Assembly: GCA_021205585.1 (NCBI GenBank)
Contig: JAJPXI010000153.1
Coordinates: 1,121 to 10,843, forward strand
DNA: 9,723 nucleotides
Direction: 5' to 3'
Origin: Oscillospiraceae bacterium
GTDB taxonomy: Bacteria > Bacillota > Clostridia > Oscillospirales > Oscillospiraceae
In this document: positions 7,949 to 9,723 of the stretch, piece by piece
How positions within the stretch are numbered: position 1 is the first letter of the stretch
Layout: each line of letters opens with the position of its first letter
Notes under the pieces: model-generated
Database searches by the model: none
What the model was told of the DNA's origin: nothing
What the model saw: the letters and a program-made list of their open reading frames with translations, nothing else
Position numbers and translations under genes: made by a program

Positions 7949-8881
7949 TTACAACTTTTCCGCCGCCCGGAGCCTGGCGCTGCGGGCGCGGGGGTTTTCC
8001 CCGATTTCCTCCGGGCTGGCCGTCCGCCCCCTTCGGGGGAGCAGCCGCACCTGGGGGGTCTTTCCGCACACGCACACCGGGAAATCCGGCGGACAGGTGC
8101 AGCCCCTGGCCCACCGGGCCAGGCCGGTTTTCACAATGCGATCCTCCAGGGAGTGGAAGGTCAGCACAACCAGCCTCCCCCCCGGCTTCAGCAGGGGCAC
8201 CGCCTGGGCCACCATACGCTCTACCGCCCCCAGCTCGTCGTTGACCGCGATGCGGACGGCCTGGAAGGAGCGCTTGGCCGGGTGCTGCTTTTCCCGCAGG
8301 GCGGCGGCGGGCATGGCCGATTTGATGAGCTCCGCCAGTTCCAGGGTGGTCTCGATGGGCCTGTCCTCCCTGCGGCGGACGATGGCCCGGGCGATTGCCG
8401 GGGCGTACCGCTCCTCCCCATAGCGCCACAGAATGTCTTTTAACTGTTCCTCCGGCCACAGGTTGACCACCTCCCGGGCGGTCAGGGCCTGGGCGCGATC
8501 CATGCGCATATCCAGAGGCGCGTCGCGCATATAGGAAAAGCCCCGCGCCGGGTCGTCCAGCTGGGGGGAGGACACCCCCAAATCAAACAGCATCCCGTCC
8601 AGGGCCTTTAGGCCCAGGTCGGAGCAGATGGTTTCCAAATCCTGAAAATTCCCGTGTATCAGCGTCACCCGGTTCAGCCACGGCTCCAGCCGCCGTCGGG
8701 CGGCCTCCAGCGCGGCCTCGTCCCGGTCGATGCACACCAGCCGGCCCCCGTCCAGTCGCCGGAGGATGGCCTCGGCGTGGCCGCCCCGGCCCAGGGTGCC
8801 GTCCAGGTACAGGCCGCCGGGCCTGATGTTCAGCGCCTGGATACACTCCTCCAGCATCACCGGGCGGTGGACGTACTCCAC
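7949..8881 (-). CDS. rsmH: RsmH (MraW), 16S rRNA m4C1402 N4-methyltransferase
   Basis: S-adenosylmethionine-dependent enzyme that methylates the N4 of C1402 in 16S rRNA, tuning the ribosomal P site. At 310 residues it has the usual family length. Motifs: HRPVMLEE (5-12), DGTLGRGGH (27-35, SAM-binding loop), IDRDEAAL (51-58), FDLGVSSPQLDD (99-110), PLDMRMD (122-128), the insert YGEERYAPAIARAIV (154-168), KRSFQAVRIAVNDEL (203-217) and LTFHSLEDRIVK (240-251). A Cys cluster CTCPPDFPVCVC (261-272) is typical near the C-terminus. It starts with GTG at 8881, only 3 bases after the mraZ stop, with TGGAG inside the end of mraZ serving as ribosome binding site, so translation is probably coupled to mraZ. 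It is not itself a cell-wall enzyme but is a standard dcw member. Confidence 0.97.
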   Translation of the reverse strand: MEYVHRPVMLEECIQALNIRPGGLYLDGTLGRGGHAEAILRRLDGGRLVCIDRDEAALEAARRRLEPWLNRVTLIHGNFQDLETICSDLGLKALDGMLFDLGVSSPQLDDPARGFSYMRDAPLDMRMDRAQALTAREVVNLWPEEQLKDILWRYGEERYAPAIARAIVRRREDRPIETTLELAELIKSAMPAAALREKQHPAKRSFQAVRIAVNDELGAVERMVAQAVPLLKPGGRLVVLTFHSLEDRIVKTGLARWARGCTCPPDFPVCVCGKTPQVRLLPRRGRTASPEEIGENPRARSARLRAAEKL

Positions 8882-8884
8882 GGC

Positions 8885-9307
8885 TTAAAACTCCAGCTCG
8901 GCCATCAGCTGGGCCAGCTTCTCCGGGGTCATCTCCTCCTCCTGAGCGTACCAGGTGGCGGCGTCCCAGATTTCGGCCCGGTTGTGTACGCCGATGATGA
9001 CCACGTCCCTGTCCAGCTTGGCGTACTTGCGCAAAAACTGGGGAATTAAAATGCGGCCCTGGCTGTCCGGCTCGCACTTGGCGGCCTTGGCAAAGATGGG
9101 GCGCATGGCCCTGGACTGGGTCATGGGCAGGGAGGCGAATTTATCGGTGAACACCTTCCAGCTCTCCTCCGGGTAAATGGCAAGGCAGGCATCCAGCCCC
9201 AAAGTCAGGTAGCACACGGGGCCCAGCTCCTCCCGGAGCTTGGCCGGGACGAACAGGCGGCCCTTGGGGTCGATGCTGTGTTCATAGGTTCCGGTTACGC
9301 TGCCCAC
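8885..9307 (-). CDS. mraZ: MraZ, dcw cluster transcriptional regulator
   Basis: DNA-binding protein with two AbrB-like (SpoVT-type) half-domains that assembles into a ring and controls the dcw promoter, repressing it in E. coli and activating it in Mycoplasma. The 140-residue product is of normal length. Both DxxGR signatures are present: DPKGRLFVPAKLREEL (13-28) and DSQGRILIPQFLRKY (81-95). The C-terminal EIWD (112-115) motif also fits. The start is GTG at 9307, with AGGAGG 10 bases upstream. It is the first gene of the cluster and lies about 65 bases downstream of the predicted start of transcription. MraZ-box-like repeats in that leader suggest autoregulation. Confidence 0.97.
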   Translation of the reverse strand: MGSVTGTYEHSIDPKGRLFVPAKLREELGPVCYLTLGLDACLAIYPEESWKVFTDKFASLPMTQSRAMRPIFAKAAKCEPDSQGRILIPQFLRKYAKLDRDVVIIGVHNRAEIWDAATWYAQEEEMTPEKLAQLMAELEF

Positions 9308-9339
9308 GGCCTGTCCGCCTCCTCCACTTTAATGGGATT

Positions 9340-9369
9340 TCGCTCTTTTTTGCCCCACTTTGCTCCACT
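9340..9369 (-). promoter_or_regulatory. MraZ-box-like tandem repeats (operator)
   Basis: On the minus strand, AGTGGAGCAA (9369-9360) and AGTGGGGCAA (9359-9350) are 10-bp copies differing at one base, followed by a weaker copy AAAAGAGCGA. A further AAAGTGGAGG (9330-9321) overlaps the mraZ ribosome binding site. MraZ is known to bind several GTGG/TGGG-type repeats with about one-helical-turn spacing in front of mraZ; this arrangement fits. The repeats lie just downstream of the predicted transcription start. Binding is inferred from pattern, not shown. Confidence 0.7.
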
Positions 9370-9378
9370 GTCCCCTCA

Positions 9379-9407
9379 AGTATACCGCCTGGCGCAAAAA
9401 AATGCAA
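9379..9407 (-). promoter_or_regulatory. Sigma-A-type promoter of the dcw operon
   Basis: Minus-strand -35 TTGCAT (9407-9402), a 17-base spacer and -10 TATACT (9384-9379). Transcription should begin near 9372, leaving about a 65-base leader before mraZ. A-tracts on the minus strand just upstream (about 9411-9427) resemble an UP element, and a short inverted repeat CGTAA/TTACG (9418-9430) may be a protein site. Confidence 0.8.
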
Positions 9408-9570
9408 CACTTTTTTTCGTAATTTTTACGGAAAGTTTCCCTGCAAACCCGGCAAAATCAGCGATATTGCAACAAAATTCTGGGCAAATTTGTTTGGAGC
9501 CCACATTCCCTTGGGCCAATGTTTACGGAGAGGCACAAGATGTTGATTTTCCCGCCCGGCAAAATTTTTC

Positions 9571-9599
9571 TTGCATCCGCCTGAATGGAACGGTATAAT
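9571..9599 (+). promoter_or_regulatory. Divergent sigma-A-type promoter on the plus strand
   Basis: TTGCAT (9571-9576), a 17-base spacer and a perfect TATAAT (9594-9599). The -35 and spacer length equal those of the dcw promoter, but it points away from it. Transcription would start near 9606 and run into the hairpin cluster. The gene it serves, if any, lies beyond the right edge. Confidence 0.6.
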
Positions 9600-9622
9600 A
9601 GCCACAAGGCGGCATATGGCCA

Positions 9623-9657
9623 ATGACACCGCATTTGCTTCGCAAATGCGGTGTCAT
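9623..9657. repeat. Perfect 16-bp hairpin with 3-base loop
   Basis: ATGACACCGCATTTGC (9623-9638) is the exact reverse complement of 9642-9657, separated by TTC. No T-run follows on either strand, so it is not a classical terminator. It begins about 17 bases after the predicted plus-strand start of transcription and would be a strong structure in that RNA's 5' end. It may equally be part of a dispersed repeat or a small mobile element end. Confidence 0.75.
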
Positions 9658-9670
9658 GAACCGTACAGTA

Positions 9671-9705
9671 AAGGCAACACCGCACAGAGCGGACTGCGGT
9701 GCCTT
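9671..9705. repeat. Second hairpin sharing arm sequence with the first
   Basis: AAGG (9671-9674) then CACCGCA (9678-9684) pair with TGCGGTGCCTT (9695-9705), leaving a 3-base bulge and a 10-base loop. The arms CACCGCA and TGCGGTG also occur in the hairpin at 9623-9657, so the arms can swap partners. A third small stem, TGCAA/TTGCA (9705-9719), follows at the edge. Confidence 0.6.
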
Positions 9706-9723
9706 GCAATGATTTTGCACAAG

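Larger units (their letters stand above)
9308..9723. other. Non-coding right-end region: divergent promoters, repeats and hairpins
   Basis: There is no credible gene in these 416 bases. The short open frames across it have no ribosome binding sites and cover the promoters. It holds the dcw promoter and operator on the minus strand, a plus-strand promoter, two pairs of short direct repeats (TTTACGGARAG at 9425 and 9522; CCCGGCAAAAT at 9448 and 9555), and hairpins at 9623-9723. It is clearly more AT-rich than the coding part up to about 9600. Confidence 0.7.

Noticed and set aside
5958..8423. An 821-codon open frame on the plus strand opposite the PBP, ftsL and rsmH genes.
   Set aside because: The opposite strand carries three clear conserved genes. 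The frame's product is Gly/His/Gln-rich with no recognisable domain and spans real gene boundaries; such long antisense frames are expected in GC-rich genes with G/C at third positions.
9481..9516. TGGGC/GCCCA/TGGGC inverted repeats between the promoters as a regulator site.
   Set aside because: Arms are only 5 bases and GC-rich, so chance is likely; the site overlaps no promoter element.
9278..9598. A 106-codon plus-strand frame across the mraZ leader, and short minus-strand frames at 9426-9720.
   Set aside because: They cover the dcw promoter, operator repeats or hairpins, have no ribosome binding site, and show no protein-like pattern.

Overview
The window is a GC-rich stretch of chromosome carrying the front part of a division and cell-wall (dcw) cluster. 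All eight genes lie on the minus strand, so transcription runs from high to low coordinates: mraZ, rsmH (mraW), an ftsL-like gene, a class B penicillin-binding protein with two PASTA domains, a murE-like Mur ligase, mraY, ftsW/spoVE and murG, which runs off the left edge. PASTA-bearing PBP, mraZ-first order, SpoVE-like FtsW and strong AGGAGG ribosome binding sites point to a Bacillota genome. High GC and protein style suggest a Clostridia/Oscillospiraceae-type gut organism; that assignment is inference, not a database result.

Layout from the right edge: positions 9308-9723 are non-coding. They contain two well-formed sigma-A-type promoters firing in opposite directions (minus strand into mraZ; plus strand toward the right edge), MraZ-box-like 10-bp repeats just inside the mraZ transcript, and a cluster of hairpins at 9623-9723 downstream of the plus-strand promoter. 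From 9307 to 1 the genes are packed with gaps of 3 (mraZ-rsmH), 65 (rsmH-ftsL), 159 (ftsL-PBP), 19 (PBP-murE), -4 (murE-mraY, ATGA overlap), 30 (mraY-ftsW) and 11 (ftsW-murG) bases. No convincing internal terminator was seen, so a single operon is likely.

How the genes work together: MurE-like ligase builds the UDP-MurNAc-peptide, MraY moves it to the lipid carrier (lipid I), MurG adds GlcNAc (lipid II), FtsW polymerises glycan and the PBP cross-links it at the septum with FtsL as a scaffold. MraZ is the cluster regulator, and RsmH methylates 16S rRNA.

Most notable points: (1) the murE-like protein keeps the core Mur-ligase catalytic residues but has changed many MurE hallmark positions, including the glutamate of GKGHE that contacts diaminopimelate; (2) murF and murD, usually found beside mraY in Bacillota dcw clusters, are absent here; (3) the non-coding right end holds a divergent promoter followed by hairpins with interchangeable arms, which could form alternative structures or be the edge of a small mobile repeat; (4) the 159-base gap before the PBP gene holds a perfect 9-bp stem. 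I found no evidence for an entirely new system; the window is mainly a conserved cluster with several atypical details.
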